Part shown: piece after piece, positions 4,871 through 5,801 of the stretch | Layout of the letters: every line of letters begins with the position of its first letter | Position numbering within the stretch: position 1 is the first letter of the stretch | Assembly (NCBI GenBank): GCA_031284295.1 | Contig: JAITAE010000076.1 | Location: 1 to 5,801 of the forward strand | Source of the DNA: Spirochaetaceae bacterium | Lineage (GTDB): Bacteria; Spirochaetota; Spirochaetia; Treponematales; Breznakiellaceae | DNA length: 5,801 nucleotides | Reading direction: 5' to 3' | Program-made: the position numbers and the translations under genes | Notes under the pieces: model-generated | Seen by the model: only the letters and a program-made list of their open reading frames with translations | What the model was told of the DNA's origin: nothing | Databases searched by the model: none

Positions 4871-5467
4871 CTGGCGACCCCAAGGCCTTACGCGGTACGG
4901 CGCAGCCCCCCCCCCCCCCTGTTATTTCCTGAGAGTTTGCGGGAATGGATAGCCGAAAACCACCTGGTTCATTTTATCGTTGAGCCTATCGAGCATCCGG
5001 ATGTCAGAGCATTCAAAGTGAACGAACGGGGAAGCGGGAGCGAACAGTATCCGCCTGAGATGATGGTGATGCTGCCGGTGTATTGTTACGCGCCGGCGCG
5101 GATGTCCAGCCGGGTGATATAGGATGTCACGTATACGGACGGACATGGCGGTGAGATATATATGCGGAAACCGGGCGCATCCCGGCCACAACGTGATCTG
5201 CCGGTTTTGGACCGAAAACCGTGAGGGGTTCAAGGAAGTATTTATGAAGGTACTGGTGATGGCGCTGGAGAGGGGATATTTGAAGAAGGAGGGGAATATC
5301 AGCGTAGACGGGACGAAGATACACACGAACGCGAGCAAGCACAGTGCGGTAAGTTACAAGCGGGCGGTACAAATGATAGAGGAAGCTAAGCAGGAAGTAA
5401 AAGAACTGATAGGGAAAACAGAGGAGGCGGACAGCCGTCCACTGGATGAGGACTTAACGATACCTAA
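4871..5467 (+). pseudogene. IS1182-family transposase, broken and interrupted
   Basis: The frame at 4880 reads PRPYAVRRS, four prolines from the C-run, then LLFPESLREWIAENHLVHFI. This is the N-terminus typical of IS1182-family DDE transposases (RPY-x-LLFP-SLREW). It continues VMLPVYCYAPARMSSRVI to an amber stop (5120-5122) where relatives carry Glu, then DVTYTD. One extra base near 5141 shifts it to MAVRYICGNRAHPGHNVICR, FKEVFMKVL, NISVDGTKIHTNASKHSAVS (the first catalytic Asp region) and ADSRPLDEDLTIP. At 5468 an IS5-family element cuts it off; the rest is outside the window or lost. No ATG, GTG or TTG start is available before the C-run, so the 5' end also appears lost or rearranged against repeat copy B. 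Confidence 0.85.
4906..4919. repeat. Homopolymer C14 within the IS1182 transposase remnant
   Basis: Fourteen C encode prolines between PYAVRRS and LLFPESLREW. In relatives this junction has ordinary residues, so the run has probably expanded or replaced original sequence. In the present length the two sides are in the same frame. Confidence 0.95.
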
Positions 5468-5801
5468 GGAAGCACTGATTAAATCGGAAAGAAGTAGTAG
5501 GATAGGAAGTATGAAAACACAACAAACATTTACGGACGTGGAATACGGAAAACGGAAACGGATAAGCCGGCGGGAAGTATTTTTGGATACAATGGAGAGC
5601 CTCGTACCGTGGGAAAAACTGAAGGGACAAATACGCCCCCATTATTTCCAAGGGAAGCGCGGACGGCCGCCCAAAGGAATACAAACCATGCTGAGGATGT
5701 ACCTGTTGCGGATATGGTTCAACCTTGCGGACGAGGCGTTAGAAGAACACATATACGATAGTTACGCGATGAGGAAGTTCATGGGACTGGATTTCAGCGA
5801 G
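5464..5801 (+). mobile_element. IS5-family insertion sequence, left part
   Basis: The IS1182 coding text stops after LTIP at CTAA (5464-5467), which fits the 4-bp YTAR target of IS5-type elements. GGAAGCACTGATTAAATC follows from 5468 and is the probable left terminal inverted repeat, with the transposase ATG 43 bases further on. The right end and second CTAA copy lie beyond the window, so the boundary rests on one side only. Confidence 0.65.
5511..5801 (+). CDS. IS5-family transposase, N-terminal part
   Basis: From ATG 5511 the product begins MKTQQTFTDVEYGKRKRISR. It continues with the N-terminal DUF772-type domain of IS5 transposases: SLVPWEKLKGQIRPHYF, GKRGRPPKGIQTMLRMYLL, WFNLADEALEEHIYDSYAMR and FMGLDFSE. 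The catalytic DDE domain lies beyond the right edge, so activity cannot be judged. The 97 visible codons contain no stop or frameshift. A Shine-Dalgarno-like AGGA stands close before the ATG. The gene is in the same frame as the upstream IS1182 fragment, so one open frame runs from 5145 through the insertion to the window end. The start at 5511 is chosen because family similarity begins there. Confidence 0.88.
   Translation, partial: MKTQQTFTDVEYGKRKRISRREVFLDTMESLVPWEKLKGQIRPHYFQGKRGRPPKGIQTMLRMYLLRIWFNLADEALEEHIYDSYAMRKFMGLDFSE

Noticed and set aside
4560..4883. Minus-strand 107-codon open frame
   Set aside because: It is antisense to the GH18 end and crosses the terminator and repeat copy B; only the short VFKTPLAG stretch is of interest and is covered by the repeat entry.
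4922..5338. Minus-strand 138-codon open frame
   Set aside because: It is antisense to clear IS1182 transposase text and has no family resemblance.
1..5801. tRNA or rRNA genes
   Set aside because: No cloverleaf with a T-loop GTTCGA-type core or conserved rRNA stretch was seen by eye; no covariance search could be run.

Overview
The window looks like a decaying accessory region of a bacterial chromosome. The organism is probably Gram-negative. Evidence for that is a recognisable TonB-dependent outer-membrane receptor remnant and a family 18 glycoside hydrolase with a lipoprotein-type signal. DUF1848, Rpn-type nuclease debris and several insertion-sequence families together would suit a host-associated anaerobe such as a gut treponeme, but that assignment is inference with low confidence.

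Layout. 1-204 (minus): the first ~65 codons of a GT2 glycosyltransferase, split from its likely start codons by a run of 15 C (coding strand) that leaves it out of frame, with a consensus-like sigma-70 promoter just upstream. 235-330: first copy of a dispersed repeat. 438-1265 (plus): a DUF1848 gene with a C-terminal radical-SAM-like cysteine cluster. 1299-1971 (plus): a TonB-dependent receptor pseudogene with plug and C-terminal barrel pieces, two frameshifts and most of the barrel missing. 1986-2055: second repeat copy. 2131-2375: nine exact-period 22-bp tandem units with phased T-tracts, with hairpins on both sides. 2372-2880 (minus): ISAs1-family transposase remnant with three frameshifts, ending at the array hairpin. 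2985-3089 (plus): C-terminal scrap of an Rpn/PD-(D/E)XK family protein. 3328-3430: palindromes, a candidate promoter and a ribosome binding site for the GH18 gene. 3428-4699 (plus): a full-length GH18 putative lipoprotein, with a terminator-like hairpin after it that lies in the third repeat copy (4721-4840). 4871-5467 (plus): IS1182-family transposase pseudogene containing a C14 run, interrupted at 5468 by an IS5-family element whose transposase gene runs off the right edge.

Only the GH18 gene looks like an ordinary complete gene. The DUF1848 gene is probably complete or slightly short at its C-terminus. The GT2 gene is intact in sequence but out of frame in this copy. No operon or multi-gene pathway is visible. 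The most interesting signals are the possible ON/OFF homopolymer switch in the GT2 gene, the phased 22-bp array, and the three-copy repeat whose copies can be aligned codon by codon.
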